Origin: Priestia taiwanensis
GTDB taxonomy: Bacteria > Bacillota > Bacilli > Bacillales > Bacillaceae_G
DNA length: 64,000 nucleotides
Reading direction: 5' to 3'
Assembly (NCBI RefSeq): GCF_014638355.1
Contig: NZ_BMFK01000001.1
Location: 1,503,160-1,567,159, forward strand
Both the position numbers and the translations under genes were made by a program. The notes under the pieces are model-generated. The model was not told where the DNA came from and made no database searches. It worked only from the letters and a program-made list of their open reading frames with translations. Below, piece after piece: positions 18,678-28,164 of this stretch. The first letter of the stretch is position 1, and each line of letters begins with the position of its first letter.

Positions 18678-19715
18678 TTACTCCAGTTTTAAGCCTTTTA
18701 AATACTCTGCTAACGCGTTAATTTCATGATCTGATAAATCACCATACGTACCAGACATTTTATTACCTGGTTTAATTGAATCTGGATCTTTCAGCCATTT
18801 TTCCACGTTATCATGTGTATTATCTAGAATACCCGCAACTTTATCACGATCTCCAAAATTTGATAAGTTAGGAGCAACACCAGTTGCTGGTCCGTTTGCA
18901 TCAACTGCGTGACATCCAATACAGCTCTTGTTGAAGATTTCTTCCCCTTGTTTCGCAAGGTCTGTCGTTGCTACACTCTTCGTTGTTTTCATTTTTTCGA
19001 ACCATTGATCAAATTCAGCTGGTTCTACTGCTTTAACCTGGAACTGCATTAATGCGTGTGACGGTCCGCAGAACTCCGCACAGAAACCTCGATATGTACC
19101 TACATTATCAGCTTGAAGATACATTTTGTTCTCATTATCTGTATTCGTATCCATTTTACCTGCTAATGATGGAACCCAGAATGAGTGCTTAATATCTCCG
19201 CCTTTTAACTTAATGTACACTCTCTCACCAGTTGGAATGACTAGGTCTTGCGCTGTTACAACATTCTTTCCATCTGGAGTTTGATACTCAAATTCCCACC
19301 AGTATAACTTTGCTACAGCGCTAACAACTACTGTATCTTCTGGAATTTCTTCACCATCGATTGGTCTTGTGTCAGCTAATGTAAACGTGTCTCGTACTGT
19401 TGGAACTGCCAAGATAATTAACAAGATAATTGGAATAACTGTCCAAATAATTTCTAGTTTATGATTTCCTTCTACTTGTTCAGGAATCACATCTTCTTGA
19501 CCTTTTTTACGGCGGAATTTCACCACTACGTAAAGGAAAATAATTGTTACAACTGCAACTACCCCTACCATGATCCACGTACTTAACATAAGCAAGTCAT
19601 ATTGCATTTTCGCTACTTCACCTTGTGGAAGTAATGTTGATTGAGATTTCTCCCCACACCCTCCTAAGAATAGTGCTATGAAGAAAACAAGCGAAACCAG
19701 TCGCCAATGTTTCAT
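18678..19715 (-). CDS. ctaC: Cytochrome c oxidase subunit II with fused cytochrome c, CtaC
   Basis: Lipoprotein subunit II: signal peptide with lipobox LGGC near residue 20, two membrane helices, a CuA domain with the ligand motif CAEFCGPSHALM, and a C-terminal cytochrome c domain with the heme attachment site CIGCH and an axial Met in KMSGTYGDL. This fusion defines caa3-type oxidase. The ATG at 19715 is preferred over an upstream TTG that abuts the GGGG site; spacing is slightly long. Confidence 0.96.
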   Translation of the reverse strand: MKHWRLVSLVFFIALFLGGCGEKSQSTLLPQGEVAKMQYDLLMLSTWIMVGVVAVVTIIFLYVVVKFRRKKGQEDVIPEQVEGNHKLEIIWTVIPIILLIILAVPTVRDTFTLADTRPIDGEEIPEDTVVVSAVAKLYWWEFEYQTPDGKNVVTAQDLVIPTGERVYIKLKGGDIKHSFWVPSLAGKMDTNTDNENKMYLQADNVGTYRGFCAEFCGPSHALMQFQVKAVEPAEFDQWFEKMKTTKSVATTDLAKQGEEIFNKSCIGCHAVDANGPATGVAPNLSNFGDRDKVAGILDNTHDNVEKWLKDPDSIKPGNKMSGTYGDLSDHEINALAEYLKGLKLE

Positions 19716-19823
19716 AAATAAATCCAACCCCGCTTTCTTTGTTGATTAGATTAATCTTTATGTGAAATAAAGTAATCCCGATTGTGAAAATTCCCCCTCT
19801 TTTTTGTTACAAATAACGCTTGT

Positions 19824-20729
19824 TTAGAACAATGTCACAACAATCATCGAAATGAAGAGAATCGTTAAATAGTTTAGTGAATACACAAACATCTTCACCG
19901 ACCACTTAATATCATCTTCCTTCTTGTAACCATATAAACCTAAAACTAACCACCCGATGTTTAGGAGAGTTCCAATAACTACAAACGTAACTCCTAATGA
20001 AGATAAATAGAATGGTAGTGGTAATAAACAAAGAATCCAAACCATAATTTGACGCTTCGTCATTGCAAATCCATGTATAACTGGAAGCATTGGAATTCCT
20101 GCTGCTCTATATTCTTCGCAACGCTTCATCGCAAGTGCTAAGAAATGAGGCGGTTGCCAAATAAACATAATAAAAAATAACAACCAAGCAACAATATGTA
20201 AGTCAGGATCAACCGCTGCCCATCCAATTAGCGGAGGAACTGCACCTGATACACTACCTACAACTGTGTTAATTGTATAGTGTCTCTTTGTCCATAGTGA
20301 GTACAATACGATATATGTAAACGCCCCTATCCCCCCGATAAGCGTCGCTACTAATGTCGTTTGTGCCAGTAACAACATCCCCACTAATAATAATACAAAT
20401 CCCATTGTTAATACTGTGTTAGGTTTAAATTTCCCCGTTACAGATGGCCTAAATCTCGTTCTCTCCATCAAATGATCAATGTCTCTATCAATATAGTTAT
20501 TAATAGCACATGAACCAGCAATGATTAGAGAAGAACCTACTAATGTAAGCACTAACGTACTAATTGACGTTGAAGGCGCTATACCGTTATAAAATAGCGC
20601 TAGCCAAAAACCTGTAAACGTTGTCAATGCATTCGAATTAACAATGCCGATTTTCGTAGTAGCAAAAATGTCTTTCCACAATGATGTTTGTGGCATACGT
20701 TCTTCTAATTGACCAGTCATCCCGCTCAA
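19824..20729 (-). CDS. ctaB: Protoheme IX farnesyltransferase CtaB (heme O synthase)
   Basis: UbiA-family prenyltransferase converting heme B to heme O. The Asp-rich motif [16 protein letters not shown] and the second loop with YTIVGS-like [17 protein letters not shown] are present; nine helices. Start uncertain: TTG at 20729 follows AAAGGGG by 8 nt and gives 301 residues (B. subtilis 305); GTG at 20732 and ATG at 20720 are alternatives. Divergent from ctaA, which performs the next step. Confidence 0.94.
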   Translation of the reverse strand: MSGMTGQLEERMPQTSLWKDIFATTKIGIVNSNALTTFTGFWLALFYNGIAPSTSISTLVLTLVGSSLIIAGSCAINNYIDRDIDHLMERTRFRPSVTGKFKPNTVLTMGFVLLLVGMLLLAQTTLVATLIGGIGAFTYIVLYSLWTKRHYTINTVVGSVSGAVPPLIGWAAVDPDLHIVAWLLFFIMFIWQPPHFLALAMKRCEEYRAAGIPMLPVIHGFAMTKRQIMVWILCLLPLPFYLSSLGVTFVVIGTLLNIGWLVLGLYGYKKEDDIKWSVKMFVYSLNYLTILFISMIVVTLF

Positions 20730-20990
20730 CACTCTGTCCCCTTTCTCTCTCAATTCTCCCAAAACTGCTCATCCCATAAACATTTTAGTAATATGAATAT
20801 AGTAATATTAAGCTAGATGTATACTACCTTCCACCATTTATTAAAACATAAAATATGTAGAAAGTGTGACACAAAAGTGAATTTTTTGTTACATTTGTAA
20901 AAAAACTTCAAATACACTAACTAGCGTGAACCTTCTTACTTATAATAATAAAACATTTTGTAGATTATCGCACTTTTTAAGCCTTGATTA

Positions 20991-21027
20991 TAAAAGGAAT
21001 GTTCATACTCGAGAGCACTCCTTTTTC
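20991..21027. promoter_or_regulatory. Hairpin with U-run in the ctaA-ctaB divergent region
   Basis: AAAAGGAATG and CACTCCTTTT form a 10-bp stem (one wobble) with a 14-nt loop, followed by TTTTCATTTTT on the plus strand, about 190 nt before ctaA. It could be an attenuator in a long ctaA leader. The rest of the 490-nt divergent gap is AT-rich with no further gene. Confidence 0.4.
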
Positions 21028-21218
21028 ATTTTTACTATAAAAAACTCTCCTCTGTCTAGTAATATGCTTTTCTTTGCTATATTTCGACCTCCTATTCTTT
21101 GATATTTTCAAAGTTTTTATATATGATAGAGTAGCATGAACAAAGTATTAGCGTTCTATACGTAATAATTTAGTGTTATCGTATAAAAATTTATTTTCTA
21201 TAGAAATGGGTGGAGAAA

Positions 21219-22154
21219 TTGCAACGTTCTTTAAAAATTTTATCTGTGGCAACAACACTTGTTCTGTTGTTTGTCTTGCTTGGGGGAGCATTAGTAACAA
21301 AAACCGATTCAGGAGATGGTTGCGGTAGATCATGGCCACTATGTCATGGCCAACTTATTCCTGAGGATATACCTGTTGAAACAATTATCGAATTAAGTCA
21401 TCGTGTTGTCGCTGGTCTTGCATCTATTCTTGTAACAGTATTAGCTTACTTATGCTGGCGTAAATTCGGTCATGTTCGTGAAGTGAAGGCGCTTGCGGCC
21501 ATATCCTTCTTCTTCCTGTTTGCACAAGCATTATTTGGAGCTGCCGCTGTTATATGGGGACAATCATCCTTCGTACTGGCACTTCACTTCGGAGTATCCC
21601 TAATTTCCTTTACATCCGTCGTACTTTTAATGCTACTCTTATTTGAAATTGATAAGAAATTTGATGCCCAATCGCTTAAGATTGGCAAAATGATGAAGTT
21701 CCACATATATGGTATTTCTATTTATACATACTTCGTCGTATATACAGGTGCTCTTGTGCGACATAAGAATGCTAGTATGGCTTGTCCAGACTTCCCGTTT
21801 TGCTCAAATAAGAACATAGGTCTTCCGACACAAATTCAAGAATGGGTACAAATGAGTCACCGTACCGTTGCAATCCTTCTATTTATCTGGATTGCAATCG
21901 CAACAATTCATGCAGTACGTCATTACAAAACACAACGTGTCATGTATTGGGGCTGGATTATCGCATTCACTCTTATTACACTACAAGCAACAACAGGAAT
22001 ACTAAGTGTATTTACAAACATTAATTTATTTATCGCTCTACTTCATGCACTATTTATTTCTTGCCTATTTGCCCTTCTTTCGTACTTCATCATGTTGTCG
22101 ACAAGAAGCAAGTCAACAAAGAAAGACGCCGTATCACCAAACAAATCAGCATAA
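21219..22154 (+). CDS. ctaA: Heme A synthase CtaA
   Basis: Oxidises the heme O methyl to a formyl group to make heme A for CtaD. Eight helices in two four-helix repeats; two extracellular Cys pairs (CGRSWPLC and ACPDFPFC) and the paired heme-ligand His residues in ELSHRVVAG and QMSHRTVAI, plus [11 protein letters not shown] and [13 protein letters not shown] start follows GGGTGGAG; 311 residues. Divergently arranged with ctaB, as in B. subtilis. Confidence 0.95.
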   Translation: MQRSLKILSVATTLVLLFVLLGGALVTKTDSGDGCGRSWPLCHGQLIPEDIPVETIIELSHRVVAGLASILVTVLAYLCWRKFGHVREVKALAAISFFFLFAQALFGAAAVIWGQSSFVLALHFGVSLISFTSVVLLMLLLFEIDKKFDAQSLKIGKMMKFHIYGISIYTYFVVYTGALVRHKNASMACPDFPFCSNKNIGLPTQIQEWVQMSHRTVAILLFIWIAIATIHAVRHYKTQRVMYWGWIIAFTLITLQATTGILSVFTNINLFIALLHALFISCLFALLSYFIMLSTRSKSTKKDAVSPNKSA

Positions 22155-22159
22155 CGAGT

Positions 22160-22188
22160 AAGCCTTAGAACGATATGTTCTAAGGCTT
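22160..22188. terminator. Bidirectional terminator ctaA / GT2 gene
   Basis: AAGCCTTAGAAC/GTTCTAAGGCTT arms with a U-run on the plus strand; overlaps the end of the convergent glycosyltransferase gene. Confidence 0.85.
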
Positions 22189-23487
22189 TTTTTGTGAAAA
22201 ACGTGTCGTCTTATCCCAACCAATTGTTTGATTTTTTCTTTTTGCTCGCACATACAAGATTAGGCTTCGCACGAATAAATACGTAAATAGCTGTGCATAT
22301 GTAAAGTACATAATGAACGCAATAAACACATTGAGCGGCGTGGTCGTCCGTTCAATCATTTGTGCACTGAATAATTGAGCCGTATAGACGAAATATGCAA
22401 CATACCACATAAACAGGAGTGGCAATGTATGTGAAATCTGTAGGAAACCGAAGAGCCCTGCGATAAACCATACGTGCGAAATAACAAGAAACGCCCAAAA
22501 TATCATATATACTAGTACTTGCTGAAGAGAATGAACAGCCATCTTTCCTTTAAAAAACGTCCGTATATCACTACATATTTTCTCTAAAATATAGAGATTT
22601 CCTTGTAACCATCTTGTACGTTGTTTAATGAGTACTTTTAGTGATTCAGGTTCTTGCTCCCACGTAATAGACTCTGGAACAATCGGGAGATACAACCCTT
22701 TTTGTGTAATACGAAGTGTTAATTCCGCATCCTCTGCAATTGCATATGGATCATATCCTCCAACCTCTTCTAATACACTTCGACGGAGTAACATATTCGT
22801 ACCTGTGAGTGATCCAGTCTTAAATAACAACCACCTTCCTGATTGCATCGATAGCTGAAATACTTGAAACTCCAATGAAATCATTCGCGTAAGCCAATTT
22901 TGTTCTTCATTAACTGTACGTACATAACCAACTGCTCCTGCCGCATCTTTCACTTGCTCCGCCTCTTCTACAAGCATTGTTAATGCATGCTCTTCCGGTT
23001 GATTATCTGCATCATATACGCAGAAATAATCACCGTCCGAAATAGAAAATGCATAGTTTAATACCCGTGATTTACCACGTGGTTCCCCTGGAGGTACTTT
23101 AATGTGCTTCACATTTTTATACATACTGGCGAACATCTCAGCGATTTCGCCTGTATTATCTTGTGAATTGTCATTTAGTAAATATATCGTTAACTTCCCT
23201 GGATATTTAAGCTTTACCATCGCGGCTAATGTATGTTGAATAACAACTCCTTCATTATGAGCCGGAATGAAAATATCAACACTCGGGTACACATCAAGCG
23301 GCTGACGTTTTTTCTTCTTTGCACGGAAATACAATCCGTTCACTGTTAAAAGCGAATAATATAACAACATTAAAATAAATAGAAAAGAACTAATTAATAA
23401 GAAGGTATGTAGAGCTGTATTTACACCAACAAAATAAATTCCAATACAAAATAATACAAAGAGAATAACTAACCATATCGTTCTCAC
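22180..23487 (-). CDS. Processive family 2 glycosyltransferase (membrane polysaccharide synthase)
   Basis: 435 residues: two N-terminal helices, a cytoplasmic GT2 domain and three to four C-terminal helices. GT2 motifs: DIFIPAHNEG, the substrate Asp pair DADNQPE, the catalytic AEDAELTLR, and the processivity motif QRTRW. This is the architecture of BcsA, HasA and PgaC-type synthases that polymerise and extrude a beta-linked polysaccharide. Start overlaps the upstream gene by 4 nt (ATGA), so it is coupled to the degenerate GGDEF protein. The polymer is unknown; resembles YdaM of the B. subtilis ydaJKLMN cluster in type. Confidence 0.85.
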   Translation of the reverse strand: MRTIWLVILFVLFCIGIYFVGVNTALHTFLLISSFLFILMLLYYSLLTVNGLYFRAKKKKRQPLDVYPSVDIFIPAHNEGVVIQHTLAAMVKLKYPGKLTIYLLNDNSQDNTGEIAEMFASMYKNVKHIKVPPGEPRGKSRVLNYAFSISDGDYFCVYDADNQPEEHALTMLVEEAEQVKDAAGAVGYVRTVNEEQNWLTRMISLEFQVFQLSMQSGRWLLFKTGSLTGTNMLLRRSVLEEVGGYDPYAIAEDAELTLRITQKGLYLPIVPESITWEQEPESLKVLIKQRTRWLQGNLYILEKICSDIRTFFKGKMAVHSLQQVLVYMIFWAFLVISHVWFIAGLFGFLQISHTLPLLFMWYVAYFVYTAQLFSAQMIERTTTPLNVFIAFIMYFTYAQLFTYLFVRSLILYVRAKRKNQTIGWDKTTRFSQKKP

Positions 23488-24272
23488 ATGAACACCTTCT
23501 TCTCTGCTTGCGGAAGAATCGGTTCAATATCCATACGTATGTTGCTTTGTTCTGTATATTCAAAACGAATGTGCTTTAGCATATCTTCCTCTAAATACTC
23601 TTCCGCATTCTCTCTCCATCTATTTAATACTATCTCTAATCCTTCTTCATTTGTATTCTGTAACAAAATGACTAACGTATTATTATCCCATTTCCCCACT
23701 AAATCATATTGTCCACGTACAGTATGTAGCGAAATATCTGCTAAGGTTAACATCGCACTATCACGGATAAAATCACCTAGACGTCCAACATTTAACCTCA
23801 AAAGGTAACCTTGTTCATTACGGCGTCTCATTGATGTAATAACTAGCTCTGCACGTTGCTGAAATTCTTGCTTTGTTAACAATTCAGTATCCATGAAATA
23901 TCGTTCAAGCTCGTTTACTTTTCCAGTTAAACGCTCATTTTCTTTAGTAATTTTCTTGAAATAGTACGCTGACATATAAATAACAAAGCCATTCATTGCC
24001 ACAAGAAAATGAAAAGATAACATCTCAAACTGTATATTTGTCGACCAATCATCTATAAAAGCCTTCGCTAAAAAATAAAAAGCAAGTAATAAACTACCCG
24101 TAATGAAGATAACAAATGCTACTCGATTCGAAACAAACATAAATAGCATATATAAACAAAAATACACAATTGAAGCATAAAAAAAGCTCATTGGCTCTAA
24201 TACAATAGCCAAACTAATAAATAAACCAATCTGCAAAATCCACGTCCAGGTCATCTTCTGTTTAAGATTCAT
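23484..24272 (-). CDS. Membrane protein with degenerate GGDEF domain, likely c-di-GMP sensor
   Basis: 262 residues: four N-terminal helices (residues about 8-105), a short coiled coil (ENERLTGKVNELERYF) and a GGDEF-fold domain (about 125-245). The start DTELLTKQEF matches the usual DxLTGLxNRxxF, but the active-site loop GG(D/E)EF is replaced by WDNNT in GKWDNNTLVILL, so no cyclase activity is expected. Co-translation with a GT2 synthase parallels B. subtilis YdaK (a c-di-GMP-binding degenerate GGDEF protein) with YdaM. Binding of c-di-GMP is inferred, not shown. Confidence 0.72.
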   Translation of the reverse strand: MNLKQKMTWTWILQIGLFISLAIVLEPMSFFYASIVYFCLYMLFMFVSNRVAFVIFITGSLLLAFYFLAKAFIDDWSTNIQFEMLSFHFLVAMNGFVIYMSAYYFKKITKENERLTGKVNELERYFMDTELLTKQEFQQRAELVITSMRRRNEQGYLLRLNVGRLGDFIRDSAMLTLADISLHTVRGQYDLVGKWDNNTLVILLQNTNEEGLEIVLNRWRENAEEYLEEDMLKHIRFEYTEQSNIRMDIEPILPQAEKKVFM

Positions 24273-24364
24273 CTCATCCCTCTTTCTCTCCTTACCTATG
24301 TAAGGACTTACTCTTCATTATCTTTCATTATCTTTCAATTTTAACCATTGAAGTCTATTTACTT

Positions 24365-24392
24365 ATTGTACCAGCCTATCTGATAAAAACAA
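24365..24392 (-). promoter_or_regulatory. Promoter of the GGDEF-like/GT2 operon
   Basis: Minus strand TTGTTT, 16-nt spacer, TACAAT, about 90 nt before the first start codon. Confidence 0.5.
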
Positions 24393-24405
24393 TGATTTTT
24401 CGACA

Positions 24406-24427
24406 AAAAGATGTATATACATCTTTT
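24406..24427. promoter_or_regulatory. 22-bp perfect palindrome upstream of the GGDEF-like/GT2 promoter
   Basis: AAAAGATGTAT/ATACATCTTTT is a perfect palindrome whose proximal edge is about 14 bp upstream of the proposed -35 hexamer; plausible activator or repressor site. The rest of 24273-24546 holds a CATTATCTTT tandem pair (around 24318-24340) and no gene. Confidence 0.4.
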
Positions 24428-24546
24428 CATGTCTCTTTTTTAATTAGCTCTTCTATCTATTTTTATGGAACTATGTTAAAAAAAGCGTTCTTGTAATTAG
24501 TATGAAACAGCCAACTAACTACCATTCATAAAAAATCAATACAAAT

Positions 24547-24573
24547 AAGCAGTAGAGGTCCCCTCTACTGCTT
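24547..24573 (-). terminator. Terminator after pycA
   Basis: AAGCAGTAGAGG/CCTCTACTGCTT arms, 12 nt downstream of the pycA stop codon on the minus strand. Confidence 0.75.
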
Positions 24574-24584
24574 ATTACTTGTTC

Positions 24585-27500
24585 TTATTTCTCTATTTCA
24601 ATTAATAAATCACCTGGTTGAATCGCTTCTCCGTTCTGGATATAAATATCTTTAATCGTACCAGCGAATGGCGCTTGAACAGTTGTTTCCATCTTCATCG
24701 CTTCCGTAATTGCAAGATGGTCACCTTTTTGTACCTTTTCTCCTTTATTAACAAGCACTTTAATAACGGTTCCTGGCATCGTTGCACCAATATGATTTGC
24801 ATTTGACAGATCTGCTTTTACTTTACTTACGACAGTTGATTTCACACTCTCGTCCTTAATAATAACTTCACGCGGCTGACCATTGAATTCGAAGTAAATC
24901 ACACGCGTACCATTCGCCTGCGGTTCACCAATCGATACTAATTTTACGATTAATGTCTTACCTCGTTCGATTTCCACTTCAATCTCTTCGCCAAGACGCA
25001 TACCATAGAAGAATGTCGGCGTATCAAGAACCGAAATGTTGCCGAATTCTTGCTCTGTCTTCGTATAATCCATAAACACTTTCGGATACAACGCATATGC
25101 AAGTGTATCAAAGCTCGTTACTTGACGCTTTAACGAATGGAACAGTTCTTCTGACAGTCCTTTGAAGTCTACTGGATCTAATAATTCTCCCGGACGTACT
25201 GTTAATGGTTGCTTTCCTTTTAAGATGATACGTTGTAGTTCTTTCGGGAAACCGCCATGTGGCTGACCAAGGTATCCTTCGAACATTTCTACTACTGAGT
25301 CTGGGAAGTCTAGCACTTCACCACGTTCAAAAATATCGTCTTCTGTTAAATTGTTTTGTACCATAAATAACGCCATATCCCCTACTACTTTCGAAGATGG
25401 TGTTACTTTCACGATATCGCCGAACAATTCGTTCACACGACGGTACATGTCTTTTACTTCTTCAAAGCGGTCACCTAGCCCTACACCTTTCGCTTGCTGC
25501 TGAAGGTTAGAATATTGTCCACCCGGCATTTCGTGTTGATATACTTCTGTGTGCGGTGCATTCATGCCACTTTCGAATTCTCCGTAGAACTTACGAATAT
25601 CTTCCCAATAGTAAGAAAGTTTCTCTAATGACTGTACATCAACATTCGGCTTACGATCTGAATGTTCTAGTGCATAGTATAATGTGCTTGCGCTTGGTTG
25701 CGATGTTAATCCTGACATCGAACTCATCGCCACATCCACAATATCAACGCCCGCTTCAATTGCTTTCGCATATGTGAAAATACCGTTCCCGCTCGTATCA
25801 TGGGTATGAAGGTGAATTGGGATAGATACCGCATCTTTTAGTGCGGAAACTAATTGATACGCCGCTTCTGGCTTTAATAAACCAGCCATATCTTTAATAC
25901 CTAGAATATGCGCCCCAGCTGCTTCTAACTCTTTTGCCATATTTGTGTAATAGGCAAGGTTATATTTCGGACGATTTGGATTTAAAATATCACCTGTGTA
26001 ACAAATTGCCGCTTCCGCTACTTTCCCGCTTTCACGAACCGAATTAATTGCCACTTTCATACCATCAATCCAGTTCAAACTATCGAAAATACGGAATACA
26101 TCAATTCCCGCCTCCGCTGACGTTCTCACAAATTTTTGGATGACATTATCAGGGTAATTCTTATATCCAACTGCGTTCGATGCACGAAGTAACATCTGGA
26201 ACAGAACGTTTGGCATTTTTTCACGTAAGGTTAATAAACGCTCCCACGGATCTTCTTTTAAGAAGCGATATGCTACATCAAATGTAGCTCCTCCCCACAT
26301 CTCCGCAGAAAACATATTAGGAAGAAGTCTAGCTGTTGGCTCAGCAATATTCTTTAGATCATTCGTACGAATACGAGTTGCTAACAAGGATTGGTGTGCA
26401 TCGCGGAACGTTGTATCTGTTAACAGTACTTCTTCCTGCGCCTTAATCCACTTAACAAGTCCTTCTGCTCCTTGCTCCTCTAAAATTTGTTTCGTTCCTG
26501 ATGGAATTGGTTGTAACGCGTTCACTGTTGGAATACGAGGTTTGTCAAATACAGGCTTTTGCTTGACACCGATACCAGGGAAACCATTAATTGTTACATT
26601 TCCAATATATGAAAGCATCTTCGTTCCACGGTCTTTTCGTTTCGGGAATACGAATAGCTCTGGTGTCGTATCAATAAAGGATGTATCGTACTCGCCTGTC
26701 ATAAACTTCTCATGCCTAATAACATTCATTAGGAAAGCTAAATTTGTTTTGATTCCGCGAATACGGAATTCTTGTAAATTTCGGACCATTTTATTTGCAG
26801 TTTGTTCAAACGTTAATGCCCATGTTGTTACTTTTACTAATAAGGAATCGTAATAAGGTGTGATGATCGCACCTTGGAAACTATTCCCTGTATCTAAACG
26901 AACGCCAAATCCGCCACCAGAGCGATACGCCATGATTTTACCGGAGTCTGGCATAAAATTATTTAATGGATCTTCTGTTGTAACACGACATTGAATTGCA
27001 TAACCACGTACTTGAATATCTTCTTGCTTCGGAATGCTAACAACATCGCTATGCAGAGCATGTCCTTCGGCAATTAAAATTTGTGATTGCACAATATCAA
27101 TACCTGTGATCATTTCTGTAATCGTATGCTCTACTTGAACACGAGGGTTGACTTCGATGAAGTAAAAATCATTACCTGCTACGAGAAACTCGACTGTACC
27201 AGCGTTAATATACGACACATTCTTCATTAATCGTACAGCTGCATCGCAAATTTCTTGACGGAGTTCCTCTGAAACACACATACTTGGAGCTACTTCAACT
27301 ACTTTTTGATGACGACGCTGAACAGAGCAATCTCGCTCATATAGATGAACAATATTTCCGTTATGGTCACCGATAATCTGCACTTCAATGTGCTTCGGAT
27401 TTTCTACAAACTTCTCTACATATACTTCATCATTTCCGAAAGCAGCTTTCGCTTCTGATTTTGCGCGCTCATATGCATCTTTCAGAGATGCTTTGTTGCG

Positions 27501-28031
27501 AACGATACGCATACCACGTCCACCACCACCTAGCGATGCTTTAATCATCATTGGATAACCATTTGTTTCTCCAAATGCTTCTACATCTGCTAACGATGAT
27601 ACTGGACCATTGCTACCTGGAATAACTGGTAAACCAGCAAGGATTGCTTGTTCCTTTGCTTTTACTTTATCCCCAAACATGTCTAAATGCTCACATGCTG
27701 GACCAATAAAGATAATGCCTTCTTCTTGGCATCGTTTCGCAAATTCAATGTTCTCAGAAAGGAAACCGTAACCTGGGTGAATTGCATCGACGGCATTTGC
27801 TTTCGCGATTTTAATAATACCTTCAATATCTAAATAGGCATCAATTGGCTTTTTACCTTCTCCTACAAGATATGCTTCATCGGCTTTATAACGATGATAC
27901 GAACCAGCATCTTCTTTCGAATAAATTGCGACTGTACGAATATCTAATTCTGTACAAGCACGGAATACACGAATCGCAATCTCTCCACGGTTCGCAACTA
28001 ATATTTTGTTAATGTTGCGTTGCAATGTCAT
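24585..28031 (-). CDS. pycA: Pyruvate carboxylase PycA
   Basis: Biotin-dependent carboxylation of pyruvate to oxaloacetate, the main anaplerotic reaction. 1148 residues in the full single-chain order: biotin carboxylase/ATP-grasp (about 1-450, with GYGFLSEN and SLGGGGRGMR), carboxyltransferase (about 535-800, TTFRDAHQSLLATR), allosteric/PT domain, and the biotinyl domain with the attachment Lys in AMKMET near residue 1113. Start preceded by AGGGGGTAAG. Follows ftsW with a long-loop hairpin between, as ylaO-pycA in B. subtilis. Confidence 0.98.
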   Translation of the reverse strand: MTLQRNINKILVANRGEIAIRVFRACTELDIRTVAIYSKEDAGSYHRYKADEAYLVGEGKKPIDAYLDIEGIIKIAKANAVDAIHPGYGFLSENIEFAKRCQEEGIIFIGPACEHLDMFGDKVKAKEQAILAGLPVIPGSNGPVSSLADVEAFGETNGYPMMIKASLGGGGRGMRIVRNKASLKDAYERAKSEAKAAFGNDEVYVEKFVENPKHIEVQIIGDHNGNIVHLYERDCSVQRRHQKVVEVAPSMCVSEELRQEICDAAVRLMKNVSYINAGTVEFLVAGNDFYFIEVNPRVQVEHTITEMITGIDIVQSQILIAEGHALHSDVVSIPKQEDIQVRGYAIQCRVTTEDPLNNFMPDSGKIMAYRSGGGFGVRLDTGNSFQGAIITPYYDSLLVKVTTWALTFEQTANKMVRNLQEFRIRGIKTNLAFLMNVIRHEKFMTGEYDTSFIDTTPELFVFPKRKDRGTKMLSYIGNVTINGFPGIGVKQKPVFDKPRIPTVNALQPIPSGTKQILEEQGAEGLVKWIKAQEEVLLTDTTFRDAHQSLLATRIRTNDLKNIAEPTARLLPNMFSAEMWGGATFDVAYRFLKEDPWERLLTLREKMPNVLFQMLLRASNAVGYKNYPDNVIQKFVRTSAEAGIDVFRIFDSLNWIDGMKVAINSVRESGKVAEAAICYTGDILNPNRPKYNLAYYTNMAKELEAAGAHILGIKDMAGLLKPEAAYQLVSALKDAVSIPIHLHTHDTSGNGIFTYAKAIEAGVDIVDVAMSSMSGLTSQPSASTLYYALEHSDRKPNVDVQSLEKLSYYWEDIRKFYGEFESGMNAPHTEVYQHEMPGGQYSNLQQQAKGVGLGDRFEEVKDMYRRVNELFGDIVKVTPSSKVVGDMALFMVQNNLTEDDIFERGEVLDFPDSVVEMFEGYLGQPHGGFPKELQRIILKGKQPLTVRPGELLDPVDFKGLSEELFHSLKRQVTSFDTLAYALYPKVFMDYTKTEQEFGNISVLDTPTFFYGMRLGEEIEVEIERGKTLIVKLVSIGEPQANGTRVIYFEFNGQPREVIIKDESVKSTVVSKVKADLSNANHIGATMPGTVIKVLVNKGEKVQKGDHLAITEAMKMETTVQAPFAGTIKDIYIQNGEAIQPGDLLIEIEK

Positions 28032-28077
28032 CTATTCTTACCCCCTATTTCTTTCGGATCATGATCCTATGTATATT

Positions 28078-28138
28078 ATAAAAATGACCCTTGCATTTGC
28101 TCTGTGTAAACCAGAACCTAATACAGGGTCATTTTTAT
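28078..28138 (-). terminator. Long-loop hairpin between ftsW and pycA
   Basis: Perfect 14-bp arms ATAAAAATGACCCT (28078-28091) and AGGGTCATTTTTAT (28125-28138) with a 33-nt loop and terminal U-run; a terminator for ftsW or an attenuator for pycA. Confidence 0.6.
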
Positions 28139-28164
28139 CATACTATATTTTTTTTATCTCGTCA

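Noticed and set aside
24318-24340. Two tandem copies of CATTATCTTT
   Set aside because: Only two units with no spacer structure; too little for a regulatory or CRISPR-type array.
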